This document shows, piece after piece, positions 48,663 to 61,313 of a stretch of 64,000 bases of DNA (positions are counted from its first letter, which is position 1; each line of letters begins with the position of its first letter). The notes beneath the pieces are model-generated. The model saw nothing but the letters and a program-made list of their open reading frames with translations, made no database searches and had not been told where the DNA came from. The stretch spans positions 70,563,741 to 70,627,740 of the forward strand of contig CM041465.1 in the NCBI GenBank assembly GCA_023213395.1, read 5' to 3'. Source of the stretch: Cycas panzhihuaensis. Taxonomy: Eukaryota; Cycadophyta. The position numbers were made by a program, and so were the translations under genes.

Positions 48663-49349
48663 TTATATGTAAGAGGTAAGAAAAAATTTCACAAGTAACT
48701 TTTGTATTATACACAATAAGTATTGTTATTCACATATGTACAAGGTGAGATATTCATGCTACTCTTGTATAACATATTAGTTTAATAACTATGTTTTGTT
48801 AATATTTTGCCTTATATCTTGATGAGCAAGTATATGCAAAATAACTTCTTAAAGAACTAATGATTACAATAGTTAGTTACCTATGTATTTTAGTAGATGG
48901 TTGTTATTTTATATAAATATCAATAATAATTTTTATTTATGAGATTTTGATGAGATGGTAGATTGACAATATTAATTTTTTACAATTTTATTAGGTAAAA
49001 TTATGAAGTTATTGAAGAGAAAACTTTATATAAATATGACAAGTAAAAGTTATAAATTGAGGTTGGTTATTTGATTGATTGATAATGGTTTTATAGATTT
49101 GGTGGTTGATCATTATTACTCATAGTTGGTCATAGATGATTATAATTAACTATAAATGATTACAAATCAATTGCTTATAGAAGATAAATATGATATTGAT
49201 GATTTACAAGTTACAAGTGATATAGATTAATTTAGCTTAATTGACATTACAAATTTGATATAGGTTTAAAATTCTAGCATATAGGAAAAGTATGAACAAA
49301 TGAAGACTAAGGATGAAGATGAAGATTGAAAATTAAAGATATTAAACAT
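48663..49349 (+). other. Interior of I, 3' part
   Basis: AT-rich, with several near-copies of 'ataattgattataa' type strings around 49080-49200; no protein recognised. It ends in a purine tract (TAAGAGGGAG, 49350-49359). Confidence 0.4.
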
Positions 49350-49359
49350 TAAGAGGGAG

Positions 49360-49846
49360 TGTTAAAATATGTGATTATTCTCATATATATACTATTTAAT
49401 GTAACATCATGGTTTTACATAATCCCACACATAAAAGCATTGATAGATATGACATGCATACATATTCATATATATATCATATTAGATGATGAAAATGCTT
49501 AAAGGTATTATAGACTATTAATAAGGTAATATAATCTATAAATATCTACACATATCACATGAGAACTTGAGAAAGAAATAATCTTGGAGATATAATCATT
49601 TAAGAATCATAATAAATTGAAGCTACTAACTCTAACCTTCTCGATATTTTTTCCATCCTAGTTTTCCATGTATACATATGTTGTCTCTTATGGTGCATGC
49701 TCATTATTTATTATGGTCATATTCATGATATTTCTTAATAAGTTGATCATACATTACATGATTTGTATATGTACTTCTCATGATATGATTGATTTATTAT
49801 ACTTCATTGATATATTTCTACTATGAATGATTAATATATTATAACA
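49360..49846 (+). repeat. LTR of I, right copy
   Basis: 487 bp, TGTTAAAATATGTG...ATTATAACA, matching 5037-5518. It has a polypurine tract on its left and a primer-binding site on its right, so interior sequence may exist on both sides. Confidence 0.75.
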
Positions 49847-49858
49847 TGGTATCAGAGA
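49847..49858 (+). promoter_or_regulatory. Primer-binding site next to the right LTR of I
   Basis: TGGTATCAGAGA, one mismatch from the initiator-Met form, directly after the LTR. Confidence 0.75.
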
Positions 49859-50109
49859 GAATTTAAAATTCTAATAAAATATATCTTAATCCATCTCCAT
49901 ATATAATTAATCTTAAGTTAAGATTTATGAGTTGATCTTGAAATATATGGATTATGAACCTAAAGTAATTGCATAGGAAATTTATTTATCTATGTTTTCT
50001 CACTCTAAGTAATTATTAAAGTCAAGAGATAAGAAACTTTTGTAGTTATGAAAAGATAATAGTTAATAATTAAGGGGCATATGATATCATAATTCTAAAA
50101 GTATTCATC
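49859..50109 (+). other. Leader-like sequence after the right LTR of I
   Basis: AT-rich. The first 20 bases resemble those after the primer site at 31435. It stops abruptly where the composition changes near 50110. Confidence 0.4.
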
Positions 50110-50500
50110 TTATAGCATTTATGGTGCCTCATTATCGCACTTTCGCCAGGGCCCTTCTACATCGTTTTACACACTACTCCCATGCATGCCCGAGTTTATA
50201 CTTGTTTGGCCCATTTCGCTGCCCTGGACCCGTTTATGACCCTTTTTATACAGGGTCCCCAAAGGAAATGCTCCTTCGTCCGGGGGCATGTTTTTGCTTC
50301 CCAAAGCAACTTTTGACACTCCAGGGCGTCTTTTCTCCACCCACTCTCAGACAGTGGCCAGATTGCTTGCTCTCGTTCTCGGGTAACCTCATTGCTAAGT
50401 CCTCCTACCCTTTTCGGCCACCTTTTTCCTTGCCATTCGAGTCTTTCTTTTACTTTCATTTCTATTTGTTTGCTACCAAAGCTTAGTATTCATACATGTC
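50110..50500 (+). other. Open stretch before the RNase H domain
   Basis: The frame 50121-50486 is open for 121 codons and begins VPHYRTFARALLHRFTHYSH, faintly like the 'YYR.F......PL..L' connection region after a gypsy RT. The rest of the frame has no recognisable motif, so I do not name a domain. Confidence 0.3.
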
Positions 50501-50504
50501 CCTT

Positions 50505-50880
50505 CTCGTTTTTACCGATGGTGGAAGTCACGGTAGCCCCAGACCTTCCGCCGCTGCGTGCATTCTTCGCAGCCCCTCCAGACATGATTTCTTGCGTTCC
50601 AGGGTCTTTCTTCCTGAGGCAACCAATAACGAAGATGAGTACAGTAGTTATTGAAGCCCTTACTGATGCTCTATGTTTCCATCATGGATCCATCGTGTTG
50701 TTTTGCGATTCTCAGGTTGTGGTGTCCCATCTCACCCAGGTCTACCAGGTGCGATGCCCTCACCTGAGAACCCTCACGTCTGCTGCCAGGTCTCTTTTAG
50801 CTTGTTTCTCGTCAGTGGATATTCAACATATCCCTAGGCACCTCAATCTTTGAGGTGACCTCGTCACTTTGATCCTTGGC
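50505..50880 (+). pseudogene. RNase HI-like domain (archaeal-type RNase H), one frameshift
   Basis: Frame from 50505 reads LVFTDGGSHGSPRPSAAA, the FTDG..GNPG..A start of RNase HI, with catalytic Asp at 50517. ATNNEDEY follows with catalytic Glu at 50637. After a one-base frame change the next frame gives FCDSQVVVSHL (Asp at 50707), YQVRCPHLRTL and IQHIPRHLN, with the last Asp at 50857. Spacings of about 40, 23 and 50 codons fit this family, which removes RNA from RNA-DNA hybrids. The 'H.PR..N..AD' ending favours the form found in plant Tat gypsy and some L1 elements over the copia RNase H. A stop sits just before the last Asp. Confidence 0.75.
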
Positions 50881-51021
50881 GTCGCCTCCCTCTTCTAGAT
50901 GACCGTCCCTAAGGCTTGCCTAGCCAGCCCGTGCACAGTCTCACGGTTCTTTGTTAGTTAGATGTACTTGCTCTATTTGTTAGATGCCCTCCTACTTCAC
51001 ATTGCACTTTGGCAATAGGGG

Positions 51022-51170
51022 CATCCCCTTTTACTTGCTTATTTCATTTACAGGTCGATGCTTAGGCGACGCGTAGGTAGCCCCTCGTTGTCCTCATCTC
51101 CGTCTCCCTTGTCCGCAGCGTTACTTACGACACTTGCCTCGCCCTTGGTCCACGTCTTTGCTCTTTATTG

Positions 51171-51246
<76 letters not shown>

Positions 51247-53816
51247 CTACTCATATATTTGATTGTCAGCATTCGCCATCACATTACGCTTCCAAGCAGT
51301 GAGGCTCTGCTGCGCGAGGCGATGTTTTCGACTCTGGGAATGGACTCGAGGCGCATCAGCGAGTTTGTTCGGTATACTTTCTTACTTTTCTTGCCCATGC
51401 TTAGTTAAGATTATTTAGCATAGATTGCTTAGCATACACCTACCTTGCGCATTGCTTATTTGCTGATCATATTGCATATGCCTCGGCATTTTATCGACTA
51501 TGTGACTCACGGTAGGGCATTCCTCGTGAATACTATACCGTATAGCACCTGACCACCACGTTGTCTCCACGGTCTCTCGGGATATTTCCGTCAGTCTTGT
51601 TTGCTCCCGTTACAACATGTTGCTTACGTTGCAGTCCTTCTGAAGCCTGATTTAATCCTTAGTTATGACTCTTTTCATTATTTTGGGCACTTGCCCATTA
51701 CCTGGGCATTCCCCCAACTGCACCAGCTCTTTTTTGGTCTTGATTTTTACTTCAAAACCTCATGTTTCTACTTCTTTTTCTCTTTTTTTGTTTCTAGTCT
51801 AATACCACTGTAAACTTACGATCTGGGTCTTTCTTTGTGATCTGCAGATTCAGGTGAATGGTACTGTTGAAATTTAAAAAGAGAACCGCGTAACGATTTC
51901 CATTTTTTTTGCGGAACTGCCGCATGGCGTTGATTGATTCAAGTCGCCCTGACATCCCCAACGTTCACTTGCTATGAACAAGGGGATAAAGGGGATTTTG
52001 CTCCCCATTCTCAAGATCTTTTGGCCAAATTTCTAACTTTTCAACAAGAAAACACACAGAGAAAGATAATCTATATGCACAAGAACTTGACTCAGGAGAA
52101 AAGGACTACGACCGATTTGTATTTGCGAGGCCATTCACGCCCCTACAACTCTCGATAGCAAGCCTCATACTTCTCTGCAAGGGCTCAAGTTTCCAAAGGA
52201 CATTTCTACCCAAAAGCTTCTCCAAAGAGCCAACTTCCAAGGGTCCAAGTTTGCAAGGATTTTTCCTCATTTCACTCTTGCAAAAACTTGTCATGATCAA
52301 CCCTCACATATTAGCTATTGCTGCTGTTTCCTAACAACAAAGCTCATGCTTGATTCTCTTCCTACAAGGTATTTTTTGTTCCTATTTGCAATTCATTTTG
52401 TTCTTATTCTTTTGTCTGTTAATGAATGAAATCTTGGTTTGTCTAGTTTTCTTTACGTTGTTGCACTAGATTAGTGATATTCCCCCATGTTCTTTTGGAG
52501 GCCTCCTTTGTTTTCCTTAAACCATCTCTTTTACCCCTTCCTTGGTTAGCCGTGCAAAGGAGCAAAATCACGAGGACTTGAGGGAGGTAGGCGGGGTTAG
52601 TCCCCATTACTGTCATTCTCCCCAAGGGTTCTGTCCCTTGTCCTCTTTCCCTTTGCCATTAGTGCTTTCTTAGGGAATGGGCTAAGGGAGTTTAGAATTT
52701 AGTTGTGGTGTCCAAGTTAGCATAAACAACCCGTCATTCGTCATTGCGAAGTCTCATCTGTTGGTGTTGGGCTACTAAGCCCAGTTTTTGTTATTCCTTT
52801 CCTTGTTATGGTTCGTTACTTCACGACTTTGTGGCCAACTTGTTCCTCCTTTCAGGGTTAGTGGAGGTCTTGGTGGGTGAGCTAGCCATCCCAAGGCTAT
52901 ACTCCTTTCCCTTTTGAGTGTCTTTGTGGTGTATGGTGGTGAGAGTATTTCTTGCATGTTGCTATTTCATTTGGCTATATTTTGATGCTTAGCATAGATC
53001 TTAGTTCCATTTGATTTTAGTATATATATTTTGGTATATTTAGTGGCCTCTCTTAGAGGAAGGTATTCTTCTCACTTGTGCGGGATCGTGCGTTGGTGGG
53101 CGATCGTGGAATAAACCTATTGCAAGTTAGTTCCCGTGTGGTGCATTTCTTTTACATTTCATGCTTTTATTTCTTTTTGGTTTATTTGCTTTCACATTCT
53201 TAAGAGGAGGTAAGTAAGCCCTCTTCTATCGCTTGAGCAACTGCCGTCAATCGGCGCCATGCACGTGAGCGGAGTAGAAAGGAGGCGGGACTTAAAAGCA
53301 AGCAACCTCTATTGGGCACCGGATCGGTGTTCTCCTTGTTTCCTCGTATCTCCTTTTACATTACTACCTTTCATACATTTACTTGTGTAGTTAGGAAATT
53401 GTAAAATATTAAAAGGGGAAAAGGAAAAGTGCACTCATTTTACATTATCTCTTGCTTTAGCTAGCGTAGCATAGTATAGTTAGCTTGTTTTGCGTTGCAT
53501 TTGAGTTACCTTCACTGCGCCCCTTGTTGCATTTGCACATGCGTTAGTTAGCCACCCTTCCATTCATTGCCTTCTCATTACCTTGAGGAGGCATAGCAGC
53601 GAGGCGCTTTCTCCTCTTCCAACCATCCAGGGGTAGGAAGGCCTTGCTTTTGCCTGACTACACGGAAGCAACCGGGCACCTTGCGGTTCTAAATCCAGCG
53701 CTTGATTGCATGGGCCACTGTGAGATGAAGTCCTTCTTTGCCTAGTTTAGTTAGCATAACATATTCTTATATCCTTTTGCTAGACGTAGGGGCATTGCCC
53801 CGTAGCGAGCGTTTCA
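51022..53816 (+). repeat. Putative long LTR of the gypsy-like element
   Basis: Bounded on the left by a purine tract and on the right by the primer-like site. About 2.8 kb, no coding recognised. The left end lacks a clear TG (CATCCCC follows the tract), and no second copy is in the window to confirm it. It contains the TA microsatellite at 51173-51243. Confidence 0.35.
51173..51243. repeat. (TA)n microsatellite
   Basis: About 70 bases of uninterrupted TA in an otherwise GC-richer region. Confidence 0.95.
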
Positions 53817-53817
53817 C

Positions 53818-53834
53818 TGGCGACCATACTGGGA
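53818..53834 (+). promoter_or_regulatory. Gypsy-type primer-binding-like site
   Basis: TGGCGACCATACTGGGA, following ..GTTTCAC. It resembles the sequence after the 5' LTR of Tat/Ogre elements; the primer tRNA is not certain. Confidence 0.4.
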
Positions 53835-54351
53835 AACTGCCAGTAAGGGAGCTAGTTTCACTTCCCCTTTTCATTGGTGTTCTTGCCTCTAGGTAGTCTC
53901 TTATTCTGTGTTCCAGTTGGGCAACCCCCAATGTGCTTACTTCATTTCCCTCTTTTTGTTTTCTTCTAACAGCTCATGAGGCGTTGCATGTGACGTTCTC
54001 ACATCGCTTGCGAGTTTCTGCAGTGTTAGAAGACCAATCGCCTCGTTCCCTTAGGTGTCAAAACCTTATTCGACCATGGAAGGTTACGTCGATTAGGCTT
54101 ACCATACCATGGATTAAAGGAACTCAAGAGTTCCCCTCATACGATAGGAATACATCCATGGGGGCGATGATTCTATCTATTATCCGGATGACGGTTTCAC
54201 CCTTGACTTTCGTCCTTCCTGCTCATGCGGCGGAAGATTACGTCTCCTCAGAGACTACTTCCCCATCTTGGTGAGCCTTACGAGGAATGCGTCTGAGGAT
54301 CCCAGAGCATTCAAAATCCCATCGACCTCGTATGGCTCACGAGGATACCCC
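53835..54351 (+). other. Sequence between primer-like site and gap
   Basis: Several frames are open for 50-110 codons. One reads IYYPDDGFTLDFRPSCSCGG and onward to the gap. It could be the start of a gypsy leader or gag; no domain recognised. Confidence 0.3.
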
Positions 54352-54851
54352 NNNNNNNNNNNNNNNNNNNNNNNNNNNNNNNNNNNNNNNNNNNNNNNNN
54401 NNNNNNNNNNNNNNNNNNNNNNNNNNNNNNNNNNNNNNNNNNNNNNNNNNNNNNNNNNNNNNNNNNNNNNNNNNNNNNNNNNNNNNNNNNNNNNNNNNNN
54501 NNNNNNNNNNNNNNNNNNNNNNNNNNNNNNNNNNNNNNNNNNNNNNNNNNNNNNNNNNNNNNNNNNNNNNNNNNNNNNNNNNNNNNNNNNNNNNNNNNNN
54601 NNNNNNNNNNNNNNNNNNNNNNNNNNNNNNNNNNNNNNNNNNNNNNNNNNNNNNNNNNNNNNNNNNNNNNNNNNNNNNNNNNNNNNNNNNNNNNNNNNNN
54701 NNNNNNNNNNNNNNNNNNNNNNNNNNNNNNNNNNNNNNNNNNNNNNNNNNNNNNNNNNNNNNNNNNNNNNNNNNNNNNNNNNNNNNNNNNNNNNNNNNNN
54801 NNNNNNNNNNNNNNNNNNNNNNNNNNNNNNNNNNNNNNNNNNNNNNNNNNN
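54352..54851. other. Assembly gap of exactly 500 N
   Basis: A run of 500 N. The round number indicates a placeholder of unknown true length. Confidence 0.99.
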
Positions 54852-57811
54852 TCTAGTTACTGCCTCTGGTTCTAGCTTTATTTAAAAGTTTGGGCCTCAT
54901 ATTACCTACTATGGTTCTAAAGTAGTTATATGACATCTTCTTACACAATCAGCTCTTGGGTTGCATTTTACCACGATCGTGGGTGACATTTTATACTATG
55001 TTGTTGGTTTGAAGGTTGATTGTTTGACCCCATTGGCCCATTATAGTTGTTGGGGCTATTGATATATAGTGTCAAACTATTGAGTGTAAGGGGTTGTTTG
55101 ATAAGTTATTTCTGGCACATGGTTATTGAGATATTTGAGGTTAAAGCTGATAAGTGAGTTCTTAATAAGTTGATCATTTACTTGGTTGTTAGAATTGAGC
55201 ATTATTTTGGAAATCTTAATTGTAAATGCGGGGAGGCGAGGAGTAAAAATGGATGCCACTCCTGCCCAGTGATTGAGTATATTGTCCTCACACGACGAAG
55301 TCATACAAAGTATTAAATTCTATTTTGGAAAGGCGTCGTAAGTTTGAATCTGAAAATTTATATTACATAGAAGGACCATTAATGACGCTTAACAACTTTG
55401 AATCATGGTTAGAAGGGGTTCATTAAGGATAATAAGTTATTTTTACGAATATTTTTAATTTGATTAAAGTGGAGGTTGTTATGGATTCCCAACAAAGAGT
55501 ATACTGAGAGAGGTAAGCCTTCCGAAAATGAGAGACCTAAAGTCATCGTTTCTCTTATAAATGGACATATAATCTTCTAAGCTTCATGAGGAGGTTTTAG
55601 TAATTTCTATGTTTGATCTGCTTGGTCTTGTACTGTAAGTGGAGAATGAGAGAACAATATTGTCCTTAGCTTTAAAAGCTTCTTAAAATGCAACTAGATG
55701 CGGTGGTATGCCTTGGTTAGAGTTGTTTAGGTCTTGTGGTTTTGGATGGGATTATGTCCCCATTGATATCGAAAACTGATAATCATTCATTATAAGGATA
55801 TTTTAACTTATTTTTCCAAATTAAAAAATCATTTATTCCACTAAAGTTTAATTACATTGAGACATAGAAGTATTTGAGAATTTACCATTTAAGTGTGTCT
55901 TTTAGTATCATATCTACCTGGGAAATTTCTAAACTAAAATGTTAACGTTAAAGGGTCTCTAGAAGCCCTTAGTTGTTATTTTGTCTGAGTGGTGCCTACC
56001 CACAAGTGAAATTAAGTAGGTCAGGGACCTTATATACTAGTACATGACCTTTGGGCTCTATATACCCCTTAATACATGGGGTTCTTAAGAAGGTCAAAGA
56101 CTCGCTTTGACTTTGTTAATCTACTGTGTGTAGTCTTATACCTAGTGGCAGTCCCTAATTTGAAGATATAAACTAAAGGCACTCATCCTCTGGGTCTAAT
56201 CTAGTCTCTCCTAAACTCTAAGGTGAGGGTTTTACACTCAACCTACTACTTAATACACCTTATAGCTAGTGGTCTTCTCTAATAATGTAGAGATTTGAAG
56301 AACTACTAATATCTGTACAAATTAGTAACTTTTAGGGGTCCTAACCATTCACCTCTTGCTGGTAGTAAAAGTTGAATTATAGATTAAGAGTTATCTTTTA
56401 TCTTTTCAAGTTGAAATAGATTTTAAAATGTGTTCTTGCTTAAAAAAGAGGGTTCTTTTATGAAATAAAAAGTAAAGAAGAGACCAAAAGAAAAGCAATA
56501 AATTAAAAAGAAATAAGAAGGGTTTAGGGTGATCTTTCGTGGATTTTTCTTGGTAAAGATCAACCCTACTTCACCACTGAAATTCACCTACAATCTCATA
56601 ATGCAAGTAAATGTCATCCAAAAACTATATAGGGATAGCGAATAAGATGTAAATAACTAGTATTTAGTAAATGAGATCCTTTACAAAATGAAAAACAATC
56701 CTTGATTTATAAAAAAGACTTATTATAGCCTAAATAAATGAGGTCTACTTTATCTACTTAAAAACCATTGAAGAACTATTTAAAAATAACTAAAACCCCT
56801 AGCTCCTAACTTTATAGACCTCAAACGAGAATCCAGCAGTTCAAACAATGCATGTCTGAGACCTCTTATTTGAAACATTGTGGCTGAAAATAGTGCAAGG
56901 TATTCCTTATGCAAAGTGAACAAGAATAGTTTGGGCTTAATCCCCTTTCAAAGATTATCCCTTGCTCTAAAAAAGTTTGCATATAACCATATACGGAGCT
57001 ATTGAGAGGATAGAGAACTTGAAAGAACTATGAAATATGGAATATAATTTTTATTAAATAAAAAGTATTAAAATAGCTTAATGTCATTTGAAATTGACCC
57101 CTTTGTATCTAAAGCCCTAGTCATGAGGGGTTAATATAAGACCTCAATAAGATATAAAGGACATTCAATGGATTTGAATAAAAGTTTAAATATAATTAAA
57201 TTAAACTTAAACTTTGTAAAAAGGTATAAAATAAAATAAGATTATTTAACTACATGAATTTTTTGACAAGCGTTGATAATGCACCTTGAGCTTCAAAAAC
57301 TTGATTAAATCAAGTTACATTCTTGATGATATGATTTTAAGATGAGATTAGAGACCCCCACAAGTGAATCATAGCCAAATTTAAGTGATGCAAGGCCGAT
57401 AGTCATTCAAGGTCACCCAAGCTCCAAGTTCAACAAGAATGGTAGGTATCTATATGGCGAATGGAGGTTTGAATCCACCTAGTGGTTAGAAGTGATGTCT
57501 CAAGGCTAATAAGGAGACTATATAGTTGAGAGGAGCTCACAAAGGTGATGGTAGGTACAAAGCAGAGCCAAATAGGTGAAAATAAAATAGATGGCTATTG
57601 AAACTTGAAGAATGAGCCTAAAATAGAAATGAAAATTATAGACAATGTATTATTTTCTTAAAACTACTATAATAGGATGAGGACTACTTATAGCGATCAC
57701 ACAATAGGGGAGGACCATGAATACACCCTATCAGTGTCGGATATACCAAAATTAAGCAAAATATACAAAAATAAAGGTAAATGAGATATCACTTTTATGA
57801 ACTAAGCTCTT
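54852..57811 (-). pseudogene. Second copy of D gag and leader
   Basis: Counterpart of 9368-12306. The zinc-knuckle region seen at 9481-9520 is scrambled here (54950-54990). Gag reading is worse than in the first copy because of extra indels. Confidence 0.7.
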
Positions 57812-57815
57812 ATTT

Positions 57816-58127
57816 ACATTGGAATATATTATCGACTAATGTTAATATGTGGTGAGATAATATATGGAATATTCTTGATATAATATTATGATGAGCCAAT
57901 AGATATAATCCTAATTATTCAGGACACTTGAGATTTATAAATATAGATCAAAGTCAAATTATGTATAATACTAGATTTGTTAAAAATGTGAAATAATATC
58001 ATTTTGGTGGGTTTTTACGAGAGGGTTTTCCATGTTAATTATGATGTCCCATATGCTTGCATTCTATTGAGATCTACTTTGTGTGAAAGACTTTATTGAC
58101 TTGCTTATATTTATGTGTTTCCTAACA
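57816..58127 (+). repeat. Second copy of A's 5' LTR
   Basis: It matches 12312-12622; the start reads ACATTGG instead of TGTTGG. The primer site TGGTATCAAAGA follows at 58128-58139. Confidence 0.85.
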
Positions 58128-58139
58128 TGGTATCAAAGA

Positions 58140-59149
58140 TACAAGTCATGCAGTAGAAATCATTATTTGGATTATTCAATCATTAGTGTTAGGTCACGTT
58201 GTCTTGCCCTATGAGGATTGGCATGTTCGATGACCTTATAGAACTTCCATGGAGGTGCAGATGATTGTTGGTGGATTCATAGGCCCTTATTTTCTATTTT
58301 GTAAGATTTCAAAGCCCTATAGAGGTGTGAAAATGAGTAGAAGGTGTTTTACAAGTGTTGGAGCCCTTATTTTTCAATCTATAGGCCCAATTCCTCTATT
58401 TCTAGCTATGGGATCCTATTGGAGCCCATTGAAGGTGCCAAATCCACTTATTTAAGATGCCATAAGTTTGAAATTCCTCAAAGGTGATTTTTAAAGTTTG
58501 TTGATTAATTTTAGAGGTATTTAAGGTCACCCATATGAGAAGAGATGTCATGCACCTAGTTGTGGATGTTTGTTTAGCCCTCTATTAACATGTAATAACC
58601 AATTGGAGGTGAAAGCCCTAATGAGTAATTTCAATACCCATAGTATTTAATATTACCAATAAATATAAGGTATGTTCATATGTTTTAAAGTATTATTAAG
58701 ATGATGAAGTATTTATGTCTACATGTTGTATTTAGCATGTGTGTATGTTTTAGTCACCTGTAATGATGTGTTGGTTAATATTAGTCACTCGCTTGAAATA
58801 TTTTAGCCATGAAGCTTTAATATAGTCACCTCAGTATATTCATTCAATCACATTTAATATAATATTTGATCATATTCATATATAATTGATGGCTATTAAC
58901 AGATTACAACCAACTAAATTTGTTCATCGCCCACATATATATATTGTGTTTAATGTCACCCATGTTAAGAAATATTGCAGTCACTTTGATCTCATATATA
59001 ATGCCTCCCTTTTTTATATGTAGCTACAAATACGTAATATTTAATCAGTTTACCATTTTGTCGTTGATATTTTTGAATGTCATTTGTAATATATATATAT
59101 GGATGGTTTGTAATATATTTACGTTCCCATTTTACATATTACAACCATA
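58140..59149 (+). other. Second copy of A's leader
   Basis: Counterpart of 12635-13657, with a few single-base indels. No coding recognised. Confidence 0.5.
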
Positions 59150-60358
<1,209 letters not shown>

Positions 60359-60720
60359 TTTAATTAATATTTCCAGGTTTGCAATTATTGATAGTTTATT
60401 TCATTACAGTAGTATATTAATTGAAATTATTTACATTGATATATTATTATTTTGTCAATATTATTTGATACCAAGTCACCAACATATATTTAGCTACAAT
60501 TGATTTTATCCATTGACTTTTATTTATCAAGTTTCCTTTAATAATTATGAGACACCTTTTCACTAAGGTTTGATCACCATTTTTCATAATATGTTGTTTT
60601 CTTATATGAAATCATCTCTTTATGGTATTTCACATTTTTTATTAATGTTTTAAGAATTACCTTATGGTTGATGTAAGGGACTATGAGTAAAGATGACAAG
60701 TCTACTTATTGGCCTTAAAA

Positions 60721-61311
60721 TGTTTAAGTGATGGATCATTTCAGTGGCAGAGTATACAAGTGTCATCCTTTATATGTTCCTCGATTCAATAAGGGATTCT
60801 TTAAGTTAGTATATTTTTGGTGATTTGCATAGTAAGATGTGTTGGGTATATGACAACAATGTATAAGGAGGCTAAAATTTTGACTTGTTTTTAGTGTAGT
60901 TTTCCCCACTAACTTTCCTTAGGGGGACCAAGGTTGTTCATTAAAAAGGACCTAGATCTAATAATTGAGATTTTTACCCTCTTATGATACTTTTCATGCA
61001 ACCTAAATTGGGTAATTTAGTTGTGTTATTATTGCTGTGAGAACTCTATGGTGACTACACATATAGATTTCCATTCTTGATCAATAAATCTTGATGTCTT
61101 TCTTGTGTAGATGTTTCCCTAACACCCTGCTAGTATTTTACCATGTTAAATATGGTGTACTTGGTAATGCTTATGCTTTTCTTGTGTATGTGTTGAATGA
61201 TCTCTTGTCTATGTACTTGCATTTTATTATAATTTTGAATCTTATTCTTGTTACAAAATAGAATAGATCTTGGTTGTATATTTGGTAATTTAGATCTAGG
61301 TCTTCTTAATA
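60721..61311 (+). repeat. Second copy of the possible solo LTR
   Basis: Counterpart of 15566-16157; the end reads CTTAATA instead of CTTAACA. Confidence 0.45.
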
Positions 61312-61313
61312 AG

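Larger units (their letters stand above)
50110..54351 (+). mobile_element. Probable Ty3/gypsy (Tat/Ogre-like) segment, GC-richer
   Basis: Composition changes sharply near 50110. In order there are an RNase HI-like domain, a purine tract (GGCAATAGGGGCA, 51012-51024), a presumed LTR to 53816 and then a site TGGCGACCATACTGGGA. This last resembles the TGGCGACTC..CTGGGGA primer-site region of Tat/Ogre gypsy elements. Some Tat elements are known to carry an extra archaeal-type RNase H. Classification is inferred from these few landmarks; no gypsy RT or integrase is visible. Confidence 0.45.

Noticed and set aside
50121-50486. 121-codon frame as a new protein gene
   Set aside because: It is open but has no recognisable domain beyond a faint gypsy-like start, and lies directly before an RNase H domain in another frame; it is more likely decayed polyprotein.
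54268-54885. Long open frame across the gap
   Set aside because: It runs through 500 N and has no meaning.
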